A stretch of 64,000 nucleotides of DNA. Origin: Micrasema longulum (lineage: Eukaryota > Arthropoda > Insecta > Trichoptera > Brachycentridae). The stretch covers positions 186,001 through 250,000 of the forward strand of contig JAGVSM010003544.1 in NCBI GenBank assembly GCA_022494885.1, written 5' to 3'. The translations under genes were made by a program, and so were the position numbers. The notes under the pieces were generated by a model. It had not been told where the DNA came from, made no database searches, and saw only the letters and a list, made by a program, of their open reading frames with translations. Below, one piece after another: positions 21,913-33,062 of the stretch (position 1 is the stretch's first letter; every line of letters begins with the position of its first letter).

Positions 21913-22302
21913 GTGGAGTGTGGGAATTACAGAGCTATCAGTCTTCTGAGCGCTGTCGGCAAAATGTATGGAAGAATACTGATAGAAAGAGTAAGAAACG
22001 TGACCAAGGAGAAAGTATGGGATGTACAGAGTGGATTTATGAATGGTAGAGGATGTATGGATCAAATATTTGCATTACGCAATATGACAGAAAAGTTTTT
22101 GGCGAAAAACCAGAAGCTTTTTTGCGCTTTTGTTGATTTGCAAAAAGCATTTGATCGAGTTGATAGGAAAAAAATATGGATGGTTCTATCGGAGTATGGA
22201 GTGAGTGACAACCTTGTCTGCGCTATTGCTTCTTTGTACAAAGATAGTGTAGCGTGTGTAAGGGTAAATGGGTCATTAACTTCCTGGTTTGACATCCCCT
22301 AA
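21913..22302 (+). pseudogene. L-A RT, fingers to first catalytic Asp
   Basis: A 129-codon frame: ECGNYRAISLLSAVGKMYGR, KEKVWDVQSGFMNGRGCMDQ, CAFVDLQKAFDRVDRKKIW and ACVRVNGSLTSWFDIP. The block AFVDLQKAFDRVD holds the first metal-binding Asp. A stop directly before the QGCVMSP block, which continues from 22289 in the next frame, indicates a single frameshift around 22300. Confidence 0.88.
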
Positions 22303-23260
22303 AGGAGTCAAACAGGGATGTGTAATGTCACCGTGGTTATTCAACATATACATGGATAAATGTATGAAAGAATTGAAAAGTATGGATGTGGGAGCGAAAA
22401 TGAGTAATCTAATTGTCAGTTGCCTTCTGTACGCCGATGACGCAGTCCTCCTAGCTGACAGCGAAGAGGAACTGCAATCCTTGGTTACAAAGGTTTACGA
22501 AGTGTGCAAGGAGAGTGATTTGCTAATGAATGTGCAAAAGTCGAACGTCATGGTCTTTGAAAGAAATGTAACTATGACTGAATGTAAGATTGTAGTAAAT
22601 GGAGATAGTTTGAAACAGGTCGAAGAATTTGTATATCTGGGTAGTATGTTTACTAGAGATGGAAATATGGACAAGGATATTGAAAGGAGGGTTAGTGCCG
22701 GTAACAGAGTTAATGGTGCCTTAAAGTCTGTCGTAGCAAATAAGTGTCTATCGCAAGAGGCTAAATTAGCAGTTCATAATGGAGTTCTGGTACCAACCCT
22801 AATGTATGGAAGCGAAGCATGGAGTTGGAAAAAAAGGGACGAAAGTAGACTGAATGCTGTTGAAATGCGATCCCTCAGGCGAATGTGCGGAAAAACAATG
22901 TATGATAGGTGCCCTAATGTCGAAATTAGAGCAGAATGCAAGGCTGAGTTAAGCATTATCGACAAAATTAAGAAAGGTCTTTTGCGATGGTTCGGTCATG
23001 TGGAGCGAATGAATGATGAAAGAACGGCTAAAAAGATTTATGATGCGAATGTGTCTGGTTGTAGAAGTCGAGGAAGGCCGAGAAAGACATGGCATGATCA
23101 ATTACAACAAATTCTTGAAAGTGGTCATGTGAAAAGTCGGAATAATCGACGTGCGTGCATGAGAAGATGTATGAATGTGAAGGAAGCAAAGGAAGTGTGC
23201 CAGGACAGAGTGGTGTGGCGTTCTATCCTCTCTGCCTACCCCTCCGGGGAAATGGCGTGA
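22289..23260 (+). pseudogene. L-A RT palm and complete C-terminus, 323 codons
   Basis: The longest open frame in the window. The RT part covers about residues 5-105: KGVKQGCVMSPWLFNIYMD, CLLYADDAVLLADS (catalytic YADD) and LLMNVQKSNVMVFERN. The C-terminal part has FVYLGSMFTRDGNMDKDIER, HNGVLVPTLMYGSEAW, MRSLRRMCGKTMYDRCPN, KKGLLRWFGHVERMN, GRPRKTWHDQL and a stop after WRSILSAYPSGE. The intact length suggests fairly recent insertion compared with the other LINEs here. The Met is not a true start. Confidence 0.9.
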
Positions 23261-23280
23261 TGGTTAGTTTGTTAGTTAGT

Positions 23281-23774
23281 TATATATTATTAATTTAACT
23301 TTGTTTCCTGGTGATTTTTTATTTCTTCATTTAACGCGTTAGACATAATTTAAATTGTACTTCGGTGGATTTATTGCCAAATGGCAAATTCTTCCAACCA
23401 ACTGATGATGATAATTTTACTAAATAAAGGTATTATTTAGTTCATTTCAGTTTTTTTGTTTATTTTTATTTCATTGCTCAAAAAACTTATATTTTTGAAA
23501 AATATTTACATTGTTTTATTTTTTTAATTATAATTATCTAGTTATTCTCAAGTTGACTGTGTTATTTTTATATTTAGAACATAAGATTTTCCCATGGTTA
23601 TTGTTTTATTTTATTTAGAGATGTTATGTTTATTTTTTGCTTTTTGTTTTTTGTATTACATGTTCACTAAATTTTTTAGTTTTAATTATTCTATTATTTT
23701 TATTATTGTACTACATGATTATTGTGGACTGCTGTGATTATTTCTGTAAAAGGTTTTTTTAACTGTTGATGTGT
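23281..23774. other. 3' flank of L-A, AT-rich, no gene seen
   Basis: Contains a palindromic attgccaaatggcaaattcttcc at 23370-23393, similar to the palindrome in the insertion at 21690-21715, and an A/T-rich remainder. No gene seen. Confidence 0.5.
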
Positions 23775-24095
23775 AAATAAATTACGGGCCACAATCATTA
23801 TTTTGGTTTGGCTCTTGTTTATTCTCATATTATATTTATTATTCAATACATGTTCCATGGATGTCAGAGCTTCAGTAAGTTATTCTTCACATTTATCAAG
23901 CAGGGCGATGTCATCGGCAAACTTTATCATGACTATTTTTTTTCCGTGTATTTTAACACCTTTTCTATAACTCATTTTTCCCTGATATCATCGATCGCGC
24001 ACTGTACTGTATATATTTATTAAATAATACTGGAGACAGCGAGCCTTCCTGTGTGACTATCGGTCTAATTTTGACTTTTTTTGTCATTTCCATAT
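23775..24095 (-). mobile_element. LINE RT fragment of another family
   Basis: The minus strand reads TQEGSLSPVLFNKYIQ, then after a stop GVKIHGKKIVMIKFADDIAL, and ALTSMEHVLNNKYNMRINK. GSLSPVLFN and KFADDIAL are RT palm blocks, and MRINKSQTK is the following block. The sequence differs from L-A and from L-D. It is truncated on both sides and interrupted by stops. Confidence 0.8.
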
Positions 24096-24107
24096 GCAAT
24101 TAACCAA

Positions 24108-24182
24108 TTTACTACTACTACTGCAACTGCTATTACTAATACTACTTCTGCTTATACTACTACTACTACTGCTACTACTACC
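24108..24182. repeat. (act)n microsatellite
   Basis: An imperfect act/cta trinucleotide array. On the minus strand it reads (gta)n and lies exactly at the 3' end of the L-A-like fragment 24195-24775, so it is probably that element's tail. Confidence 0.85.
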
Positions 24183-24194
24183 ATCCACCATTTC

Positions 24195-24775
24195 CCAGGT
24201 GTAGGTAGAACGGAAAGACCGGCACACTCCTAGTTTCTTCCACATTCATTCATTTTGTCATATATGCCCTTTGGTTCTGTGTACTTTTAACTTGACCAGA
24301 CCTCAGATTTTGGTTTATCTGATCATTCGTCTTTATTGGTCGTTCTCGTCCCACGATTTCATTATGTATACATATTTATATTTATTTATTTATTTATTTT
24401 ATATACTAATAACTATTTTACCACTATTTCGTCATCTATTCGTCCTACATCACCAAATCATTTCATAGACCATCTATATCCACCAAAAGATCTCATTTTG
24501 ACTGCTTTCAATCTGCTTTCATCTTTTCTTTCCCAGTTCTATGTTTCACTTCCATTCATAAGTGCTGAGACTTAAAATTCGTTGTGCACTGATAGTTTGG
24601 CTTCAATTGACATGTTTTTATATGCAATTACTGCGCTTAGAGAGCCGTTCATTTGGTTGTCCGCATCCACTCTTCTTTCAACATCTTTTTCTACTCTTCC
24701 GTCTCTTGAAAACATGCTTCTTAGATACACAAATTATTTTAATTCTGCCTCAGATTCTCACGTGTTTGCTAGCTA
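24195..24775 (-). mobile_element. L-A-like LINE C-terminal fragment
   Basis: The minus strand reads FVYLRSMFSRDGRVEKDVER, RVDADNQMNGSLSAVIAYKN, MSIEAKLSVHNEF and KDESRLKAVKMRSF. It parallels the C-terminus of L-A at 22630-22880 at about half identity by eye, so it is an older copy or a sister family. Stops and an (attt)n expansion near 24380-24400 break it. Confidence 0.75.
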
Positions 24776-24789
24776 ATGGTTATAAAAGT

Positions 24790-26039
24790 AATAGTTTCGC
24801 TCTTAGTTTATAGCTCGTACAGTGAGTTTAAAAAAAACACATTTTTAAAATATTTTTTATTCATATAAAGATACATATTACAAAAATAATAATAACGTGT
24901 CCCTAACTCTACGAGGCCAAGAGCCCTGTGTTGAGTTGGGATAAAACAAAATAGAAAGTGGTAGTAAATTAATTGATTCTCTCTTGAATTAACTATTTTC
25001 ACCACAGGTTTATAAGAAAAATTATGCCAGAGATTAGTCACTAAATACACAAATCAAAAGACAGAAAATTTCACAAAATTTAATTAATGATTATCGGAGG
25101 ATGTTATTGATAGTACGAGAAATAATCATCAATACCAGAGAATAACAATAATCATATTTCACAATAAAAGACAACTCTCGATAGTTATTAGATATAAGTA
25201 AGCTGAAAAGTTCAATCTTAAATACATTATTTTAAAAGTTACGAGTAGGTAAAAAGGAAATATTAAAACCTTATTACACATAATAAGTTGATGTATGGAA
25301 AAACACCAAGGCGGCCTTTTTACACAAAAAAAACCTTTGGCAAAAAGAAATGTATAATAAAAATGTTTTTAAAATAAAGATTTCGACAACAATAAAAGTC
25401 AAATTCGGGCGTTTGGTGAATTTGGTAACATTTTGCAACGCGTTAATTTAGAGTAACTGATAATTTTGCAAAGGGCTAGAGATTATAAAACATTACTCTG
25501 TACAACGGAGTTGTACCCATAAATTTTTCCGAGGGACCGGGGATTTTAACTCGACTTAATCTTACCGTAAAGCGTAAAATTCCCATCCAGATCTGCATAC
25601 GGAAAGATGCATAGGGCACTTGGTACGGTGTAAAATAAAATAATAACATTCCTCACCAAATCACTTTATATAAATTCTGAAAACAACCTAATTAATAATC
25701 ACACATTCAACCACCCCTCGCCTTTATTGACTATGTTTCCTTTGCGAGGGTACTCACCTTCTTAGACCCGCGTCTGTTAACACTCTCTTAGCCGGGCGAT
25801 GTCTTCCCACACATTAAATCTTAGACTTACTTATTGCAACTTCCACTTATGTGCTTAATTTTAAGAAATAAATTCGACTTAATGTTCTGTCCATGTTTTC
25901 ATATCTGTACTTAAGATAACCATCCATTCATATGCCAACACCTTAGATAATAATAAAACCCCCCTGCTCTAAGTTTCACTGATTAATCTGTATATTTTTT
26001 GTTTAAATTCGATGACATTGTGAACAACATTCTGTTTTA
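24790..26039. other. No gene seen
   Basis: AT-rich with a moderately GC-richer part (25500-25810). A minus-strand aag/gtgagt donor-like word lies at about 25755 without an ORF to support it. No repeat matching elsewhere in the window was found. Confidence 0.4.
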
Positions 26040-26160
26040 TTTTTTATTATATTAGTTTTATATCACCCGTCGATGGGAGGAGTGCTCTCCCGAAACTATA
26101 GTTGTGTTCTTGTAAAAGAATAAAATTGTGTAACACTGATAACAAAGTTTTATTTTCATA
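26040..26160 (+). mobile_element. Penelope-like 3' terminus (weak)
   Basis: A compact motif at 26065-26106, cgtcga-t-gggag..ctccc-gaa-actatagt-t, has the layout of the PLE termini at 51763 and 56101: GA, T, stem II hairpin, GAA, self-complementary word. It is followed by aataaaattgtgtaacactg, a tail of the same style as after 51805. No GIY-YIG coding part remains. The 5' core (CTGANGA) is not preserved, so the call is tentative. Confidence 0.4.
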
Positions 26161-27079
26161 ATAATTTATAATGAAGTGTTACGAAGTGAATGCCGATTCA
26201 ATTAAAAATATTAATAACATTCCGTTCACTTTTACAAGACGGCGAGAAAATCCTTCAACTCAACATTATAGTATATTACAAGACCATCTATTTAGACCAT
26301 CTAGACCATCTCCACTAATTCACCAAAAACAATTATTAGTTGAAATTGATTTTTTAATTTAAAAAATACTAGCAATTATTCAATAAATAAACTGAACAAA
26401 GAGTTCATTTTCTAGTTTACTAAAGTAATCGAAGTTCACGAGACTAATAAAAGAATCTTTAATAGTTAAAAGATTTAACGTGACTGGCTGCTCCCGGTGA
26501 CTTACTAAAAATTGTAATGCCAGTTGGCAGTAAAACTCTGGCTAAGCCTTAAGGGGGAATGCTTTTGAACTAAGTTTAGTGTTCTCATAACTATTACAAC
26601 TACGAGAGTCTATCTCCTTTGGAGATGGTCACGTAATTTAGCGTACCCTAGCCGGACGGAGTTAGTTTTCCGGTAAAATTAGTTTACTCCGCCAAAGGGG
26701 CGCGCGTCCACAGGTAATCAAATGCAATAATAGTAGACAATTTTTATTTCACGCACGATTGACGACGTCACTGACAGACATTTCTGTTCAAACAAGGATC
26801 ACACAGTTATTCCAATATTTTAAATAGATGTTGAATGGATAATGGAGGTTGGATGAGCACGGATTGATGAGTGGGTGGTCAGTAGAATCAGTAAAATCGG
26901 TAGAAAGATGATTTTATTTAAAGTGTTTTTATTTGTCAGTTTTATGTGTATTTATAATGTTTTACATGTATTTGATATTATGGTTAAATTATGCTTAATA
27001 AGATGTGTTTCAAAATTATATAAAATGTCTCCCTCGGCACGGTACACCCCAGTGAGGAACATTATCATTAATGTAAAAA
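26161..27079. other. No recognised gene
   Basis: Holds a 63-codon frame (26171-26362) and a 69-codon frame (26875-27084). Neither has a recognisable domain. A GC-richer stretch runs from 26600 to 26720. Confidence 0.4.
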
Positions 27080-27465
27080 AGTAGTCTCTCGGGCGAACGT
27101 TAAGATCAGTACCTACATTATGTACGGCTGAGATAAACTTTATCGACAAAACAAGAAAGGAGCCCTGCATTGGTTTGCACATGTAGATCGAATAGACAGC
27201 GAAAGAACAGCTAAAAATATTGCGAATGTTGAATGAATACAATGCGAATATTGATGGATGCAGAAATAGAGGAAGACCGAGAAAGACACGGCATGACCAA
27301 ATCTAACAACTACTTAAAGATGGACATGTTAAGAGTCTGAATAATCGGCGCGTGGGCATGAAAAGATGTATAAATGTACAGGAACAGAGATCTGTATGAA
27401 AAGGTAGGGTGATGTGGCGTTCTATCCTCTCTGCCTACCCTTACGGGAAAACGGCGTGATAGCTT
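27080..27465 (+). mobile_element. L-A LINE 3' end, third copy
   Basis: Nucleotide similarity to 22930-23270: cgacaaaa-aagaaaggagcc, gaatagacagcgaaagaaca, ggaagaccgagaaagacacg, and the terminal ggcgttctatcctctctgcc followed by acggcgtgatag. It has a (ttg)n tail at about 27466-27484. Frames are broken by small indels. It contains only the last 380 bp of the element. Confidence 0.85.
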
Positions 27466-27484
27466 GTTGTTGTTTTGTTGTTGT

Positions 27485-28114
27485 TAAAAAAGTAAAACAT
27501 AAATTTACAATTTACAAAGAACAAATAAATAAATAAATAATCGTAAATTATGTAACAGGGAACGTATGAAAACGTTCGGAAACGGAAAGTTATTTGTTTC
27601 ACTGGATTTGATTTGCGCGATCTCGCTTTAACGCAACATACTTACACAATATTTACTATCGACAACATCGCGGGTCTCTGTTTGAGCGCGTAAATGGTGG
27701 AGGCCGGTTTTAGGACGCGAGTTACATCTATGAAAACGACCGTAGATGATCGAAGGCGACACACTTGGGAATTCGGTAAACCTTGAAGCACGAAATAAAG
27801 TGTAGTTTTAGTTCTTGTACTATGTTCGGGTCGGGTTTTTGGCGGCCTTTAATACTGACCTTAAAGAAAGGTAGATTCTTCACCAGTTACTGGGTTGAGA
27901 ATGACGGGCCGCGTAGATCTTGGAAAATTAATGGGAAGATTTCGGTAGATTCATTATCAACGCAAGTATTTTTACAAAAATATAAAGGTTCGTTGGATAC
28001 AGTAAACGTTAAACATAAAACCGCTTTACATTTTTCGATTAGTGACAAGATCTGGCCACACCTTTTTTAATTTTGAAGTCATGTAACTTGGTTTTTTGGC
28101 TTTTTAGAAAGAAA
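27485..28114. other. No recognised gene
   Basis: Contains (aaat)n at 27522-27540 and a 95-codon frame (27783-28070) with protein-like composition but no domain I recognise. The frame could be a TE remnant or chance. Confidence 0.35.
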
Positions 28115-28267
28115 AGTCATCATGACTTCTTAAAACTTCTTGTCAGCTAAGTTTAGTAGCCTCGCTGTTATTAATAATGAAGACATAGATGTTGCCATAA
28201 AACGAATTTCACCAGAGAAAACTGCTGGACGCGACGGTATCAAAATAGAACATAAACGTTAAGCCAC
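28115..28267 (+). mobile_element. L-J LINE, RT entry fragment
   Basis: Reads FLSAKFSSLAVINNEDIDVA and then IKRISPEKTAGRDGIKIEH. The block I..A...I...KTAGRDGI..EH is the LINE segment just before RT fingers. It stops at the left TIR of the element at 28268; the next RT block of the same orientation resumes after 29826. Confidence 0.75.
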
Positions 28268-29826
28268 ACTATGGTTCGCTCAGAACATGCTAGCTAGACA
28301 AAATTATTTTTTGCGATTTTTTGTTTTCTTGTAACCTGTTATGTTTACCTAATGCACTTTTAGGGTAATGAGAAGAAGTGTGGTCATTGGGTAGGTAAAA
28401 AAGTGTTTTTACTCAAATTTTATTTTATAATATTAAAAAAATACATAACGAAGAACAACAATAAACCTGAATTTGAATTTGGTAGGTAGGTATTTGAAAA
28501 ATGTTAAAATATGGCAAAAATTACAAAACGTCTAACTAGTAGAAAATACGTTAAAACAATAGAAACATGAAAAGGAGAAGGAAAAAGTCTAATAGGCAGT
28601 AGGTACGGAAAAATTCTTACAAAAAGGTGTAACAGGTATTAAATAATAGGCACAGGACAGGTATTACAAAAAAAGTCTAACAGTTAAAAAACAATAGGTA
28701 CAAGACAGGGATTACAAAAGGTCGACATATTAAAACAGGTAAATTACTTTCTGATATGTTAAACCTAATCACCCCTTTCTGAAATTAGCGATAGGAAAGG
28801 ATTAGCGATTGTTACTAATCTTCGTCATCGCTAATTTTGTCTTTTGATGAATTGTTAACAATATATTCCTGCATGCCAACATTAGAATTAGTTATCATTG
28901 TACTTTTAAAAGTATTTACAGGAGGTAGTATAATTAATTCTAATACCTCAGTCCGCCTGAGTTTTTTTTAAGAACCTCTCATAGGCCGTTTATTAAAGGG
29001 TCATATATGATTAAAAACATATTTGACTTCGTCAAATTCGCCAATAATATGCCAAAGCCTTTTCTCTCGATAAGCACCTTTGACTGCTGTTTTCACTACT
29101 ACTGACAATATCTTTCATAAATTTGCACTTTTCGGGACTTTCGTGGAAAATGCACTTATGGTCTTCTTCAGAGCCCTCTCAAAATCTTTGGTAATACCGA
29201 AAAAAACATATTTTGACGATATAAATGTAATACAATCCGCTATTCCGCTACATTTTCCCGTGTTTCAGCCACTCTTCAAAAAGTTCCGATCGTGAGATTG
29301 AGAAGAGGTGTTCTGGAAAAAATCATAAAAAATGATTAGACAGCCGTCTACAGCCTAAATTTAATAATGTTAGAGAAAAAAGGTTCAAACTACAATATTG
29401 TATAAGCTTTAGCCCTTTGACTTGTCTTGACAAGTCTTTCCGGGTCCAAAATATGTAAAAATTCTAAAAAAAGATGTAAAAATAAACTTTGGGATAGCTT
29501 AAAAAAAAAACAAGCAGCAACATGTATACAATACAGCAACAGTTTTAAAATAAAAATTTGAACATACATTCAGTTCTAAAATTCATTTCTAAGATAAACA
29601 AATACTACTACACAAAGTCAGTGTAATAAGCATTAGCGTCAAATGTACTAGTTTACTTACCCCTTTTTTATATACTAACCTATAACCCTCATCTACTGCG
29701 GCTCTTAAGGTAATAAAACTCTTGGAATCCAAGATTCGTGGGTTTTGTTTATCAGATAGAGAATGTATTTCCGGGAAATTCGATAGTGAATTTTGTCCAG
29801 CTAGCATGTTCTAAACGAACCATAGT
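28268..29826. mobile_element. 1.56-kb TIR element nested in L-J
   Basis: Terminal inverted repeats of 38 bp (28268-28305 and 29789-29826) differ at three positions by eye; each starts ACTATGGTTCG and contains AGAACATGCTAGCT. Inside there is no frame with recognisable transposase motifs; only short, stop-rich frames occur. It is most likely a non-autonomous or eroded DNA transposon. Target-site duplication is not clear, so no superfamily is assigned. Confidence 0.8.
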
Positions 29827-29829
29827 ACG

Positions 29830-31165
29830 CCGGTTCAAACATATCAAAATATCTCTGTGTTTTTTTACAGCGATACTAAAGGGCAGCTAAATTTGTCGGA
29901 AAAACAAAACTACAGGCCAATATAACTAGCAACCGTGATATTCAGAATCTTCGAAAAATTAGTGTTAAGAATTATTTCGGATAAATTAAATACTTGTTTA
30001 AACCAATTCGGATTTAAAGCAGCTCTATCAAAAGATACGGCAATATTTGCTTTAAAACAAACAGTGGCCTACTATTAATAAAAAAAACGAATACATACGC
30101 GTGTTTTCTGGATTTGAGTAAAGCGTTTGACCGCGTAAATTATAAAATGTTTTGGAATACAATGAAAAAGAGAGGGATTCCATCTGTTTTTATTAATACT
30201 CTTGCAGCCTGGCACACACATAACAGGATAATATTGTAAAATGGGGAGATGCTACATCTATGCCTTTTTATTTAAAATGTGGAGTCCAACAAGAATCCAA
30301 TGTCTGTCTCCGGTACTTTTAAATATATATATGGATGACCTTACCGTGCTCCTTAATTCAACCAAAGTCAGATGTCATGTTAACGGCGTCTGCGCTAATA
30401 ATATTAGTTATGCAGATGATATGGTATTATTCACTCCATCTATTAATAGTATGAGATTGTTGCTCAATATTTGCGAAAAATATGCAAATGACCACAATAT
30501 GACATACAATGCCAAAAAATCTGCAGTACTTATATTTAAACACAAGAGGTCATTTTCTGAATTTGTACACCCATCACCACTTGTATTCTTGGACAACAAC
30601 AGTTAAGCGATAGCTGCAAAAGTCAAGTATCTAGGGCACATACTGACTGATTATTGTAAAGATGATCAGAAAATAGAGAGACAGAGAAGAGCCATCAATG
30701 TCGGGGCCTCTATGCTTGCAAGACGTTTTTTTCAGTGCAGTAACGAAGTGAAAAAATCATCTTTACTTCGTATTTGACGTTCATGTATACAGTGGAGCTA
30801 TGGAACAAATTTACGCAAGCAGCATGGAATAAATTAAAGGTCACGTATAATAATTCATACAGGCAATTATTCGGACTGTCTAGGTACTGCAGTGCTTCCG
30901 AAATGTTTACAACTGGGCAGGTAAACATTTTTCTGTCCTACTTCGCTAAAGAGCCTGGAGCCTACGGGAACGCCTGAATAGCTCTAATAACGCGCTTCTC
31001 CAAGCCATTGTTCGAGCGATGGCGAGATATGCTAAGACCACCATAAGTGCTGCAAATTATTTTTTTTGTTTTATGTTTATATTTATGTTTATGTTTATAT
31101 GGTAAAATTGGCTCTGCACTATACAGTCATTTTACTTGAATAAAAACAAATAATAAAAAAATCGG
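29830..31165 (+). mobile_element. L-J LINE, RT to 3' end
   Basis: Continues L-J after the TIR element: NYRPI.LATVIFRIFEKLV (about 29910), CLNQFGFKAALSKDTAIFAL, CFLDLSKAFDRVNYKMFW (about 30102-30155), then LSPVLLNIYMDDL, NNISYADDMVLF and MTYNAKKSAVLIFK in 30241-30606. Post-RT motifs are AAKVKYLGHILTD, RRAINVGASMLARRFFQC and QLFGLSRYCSASEMF. The 3' UTR has tgtttatatttatgtttatg repeats and an A-rich end near 31165. Several stops and frameshifts are present. Confidence 0.88.
30241..30606 (+). pseudogene. Reverse transcriptase palm of L-J
   Basis: A 121-codon frame with LSPVLLNIYMDDLTVLL, VRCHVNGVCANNISYADDMV (YADD) and EKYANDHNMTYNAKKSAVLI. The normal GVRQGG block before LSP is altered (TRIQC), so even this frame is damaged. 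The Met is not a start. The frame stops at a tag/taa where homology continues with AAKVKYLGHIL. Confidence 0.85.
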
Positions 31166-31239
31166 TACGGCAAACACAACGGGAGCTAGAAAAGCACATT
31201 TTCATATATTTTATAGTAGATTTTTTTTTCCAAACCATT

Positions 31240-31570
31240 TTTGCATTTAAAACACTACAAGGTTTTTGCAGACCAAACACACAGGTTCACAGGTTTTCCA
31301 ATAGAGGCCATAATTTCCATATAGTGGATAAACTCAATTTACGCAATAAACCCCGAGTGAAAATGAAATATGAAATAAAGGAAATAAAATGAGGTCTGCG
31401 ACTCAAAGGCAATAATGCCCAAAATGCGATGGATGGATTATGTCAGCGCTGATACATTTACATCAACACTAATCGCTACAAATTGGAAGACAAAGGCAGC
31501 ATATAAAAGAGAACGGAGGAGACTTTCCGCATTCAACTAAGGCCCAACCAGAGTTGTTAAAATTATAAGG
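31240..31570 (+). mobile_element. Possible LINE C-terminal remnant
   Basis: One frame reads AFKTLQGFCRPNTQVHRFSN, RGHNFHIVDKLNLRNKPRVK and MKYEIKEIK and then stops. The RFS.RGHN..I..KLNLR.KPR pattern resembles the end of some LINE ORF2s. A gatgatgatggtgatt tail-like stretch lies at 31573-31590. Weak, because no RT accompanies it. Confidence 0.4.
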
Positions 31571-31921
31571 ACGATGATGATGGTGATTGGTTTTTGACTC
31601 AAAGTCAAAACATCCCATGAGTGGAACAATATAAATATAACACATGTGTTCAAAAATGTGTTGATAGATCAACAACATGAATTTTGAACTGCCAAATCCA
31701 CTACAACTAATCTGTTTGCTTAAATTACTGCTATTACTTGTGCTTTCGAAGACAATCTTCAGGCTAATGTGCTTTATACAGACTTTTCTAAAGCTTTCGA
31801 TAAAATCAATCACACAATTCTTCTGGCTAAATTACAGGCCATTGGTATAAGAGATTCTTTATTATCATTTTTCAAGTCTTACCTAAGTGAAAGAAAACAG
31901 TCGATTTAAATTAATAATTCC

Positions 31922-32302
31922 TTGTCTTCTTCAATCACTGTTACTTCTGGAGTACCTCAAGGGGCCCACCTTGCTCTATTATTATTTAATATTTTTATAA
32001 ATGATATTATCAATGTTTTTCGAAATACAAAATTCTGGCTTTTTGCTGATGACAACAAGGTTCTTAAACTGATTGAATCTCCCAATGATTGTCTTCTTTT
32101 TCAACGTGATATAAATTGTTTTAATGAATGGTGCGACATCAATTGTCTTCAACTAAACATTGACAAATGTAAAATAATATCTTTCTCGCGACGAAAAAAA
32201 CCTATACAATTCAACTACAAACTAAAAAATACTTCCCTTTCAATGGTTTTGTCAATAAAGGATCTTGGCATTACTTTAGATAGTAAACTCTCTTATCGTT
32301 AA
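31922..32302 (+). pseudogene. Reverse transcriptase palm of L-K
   Basis: A 126-codon frame: ITVTSGVPQGAHLALLLFNI, FWLFADDNKVLK (FADD) and DINCLQLNIDKCKIISFSRR, ending at KLSYR with a stop, where the family continues H(I/L)D.I. The first Asp block lies upstream in the same frame, before the stop at about 31907. LALLLF replaces the common LGPLLF. Confidence 0.88.
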
Positions 32303-32356
32303 CACATTGATAATATTGTAAACAAATCTCTCAAACTTCTCGGTTTTATCAAAAGA

Positions 32357-32854
32357 GTGACGGCGGACTTCAAAAATATTAATACCATCAAAACTCTTTG
32401 TCGCTCACTAGTTCGACCCCATCTAGAATACGCTTCTCCTATTTGGTCTCTATTCTACAGGACTCATATTGTCCATATCGAGTCTGTCCAACACCGTTTT
32501 CTAAGAAAAGTGGCATGGTTGCTCGGATTACAAATGTGTAATTATTCCTATTTTGAAAAAGAGCAATCTCTTAATCTGTCTTCATTGGAGAGACGTAAAA
32601 CTGAGATGGACCTTATATGCATTTTCAAAATACTTAATGCTTTAAGTGATGTCCCATCTCCGTTGCAATCAATTTCTTTTCATGTTCCCAGCCGTGTCAC
32701 CAGAAGTCAAAATCTGCTATTTATAAAATCTTCTAAGAGCAACTTTGGTTTTTATACCCCAATGTCGAGAATGTGTAGATTAGTCAATTTATCACACGAC
32801 TTGGAATTCTTTGGGATAGATCTTCCGGCTTTTTGTAGATCTCTTCGCGACTAA
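32357..32854 (+). pseudogene. C-terminus of L-K ORF2
   Basis: A 165-codon frame in register with the upstream RT but separated by the stop at 32300. It has TADFKNINTIKTLCRSLVRP, HLEYASPIWSLFYRTHIVHI, ESVQHRFLRKVAWLLG, RRKTEMDLICIFKILNALSD and a final YTPMSRMCRLVNLSHDLEFF. It ends at a normal-looking terminator (taaacagtg) shortly before the 3' UTR, so this is the natural ORF2 end. Confidence 0.85.
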
Positions 32855-33062
32855 ACAGTGTGGGATGAAGTAGGATTGGCATGGTTTAGCTCAAAGTTTT
32901 AGGTCTTTCGTTTTTTTGAACATATTGTATACAATTATTGTTTTGCCCTTTGTGTGTCTTTGCTAAATAGTTTTATGTTCTTTTTGTTTAGTTTCTTGCA
33001 TTTATGTTTCTTCATGTAACGGTTGTACTTGGCTTAGGCCGTATATATAATAAATAAATAAA

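Larger units (their letters stand above)
20640..23275 (+). mobile_element. L-A LINE, longest copy (endonuclease end to 3' tail)
   Basis: The order is the last endonuclease block ESDYFLVVS (about 20709), a charged linker (20760-21250), RT entry MRHGKAQGYDCMAAEFIK and LFNLCLKEERTPPDWRRAVV (21460-21620), then a nested insertion (21636-21907). RT then resumes with ECGNYRAISLLSAVG, DVQSGFMNGRGC and FVDLQKAFDRVD. After a frameshift at about 22300 come QGCVMSPWLFNIYMD, LLYADDAVLLADS and a long C-terminus to WRSILSAYPSGE. A (gtta)n-like tail follows at about 23262-23280. The 5' endonuclease half is missing. Copies: 1-1158, 24195-24775, 27080-27465, 42836-42892. Confidence 0.92.
31735..33060 (+). mobile_element. 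L-K LINE, RT to 3' tail
   Basis: CR1/Jockey-type RT in order: VLYTDFSKAFDKINHTILL (about 31771-31827), SYLSERKQSI, TSGVPQGAHLALLLFNIFIN (31943-32002), WLFADDNKVLKL, QLNIDKCKIISFSRR and IKDLGITLDSKLSYR. After an in-frame stop come SLVRPHLEYASPIWSLFY and HIESVQHRFLRKVAW. The 3' UTR ends in ataaataaataaat at about 33046-33062. It is 5'-truncated and broken by stops near 31907 and 32301. It is the better-preserved relative of L-B. Confidence 0.9.

Noticed and set aside
23399..23415. ctgatgatg as another hammerhead core
   Set aside because: No stem II hairpin and no GAAA follow within 40 bp; it continues as a gatgataa-type simple sequence.
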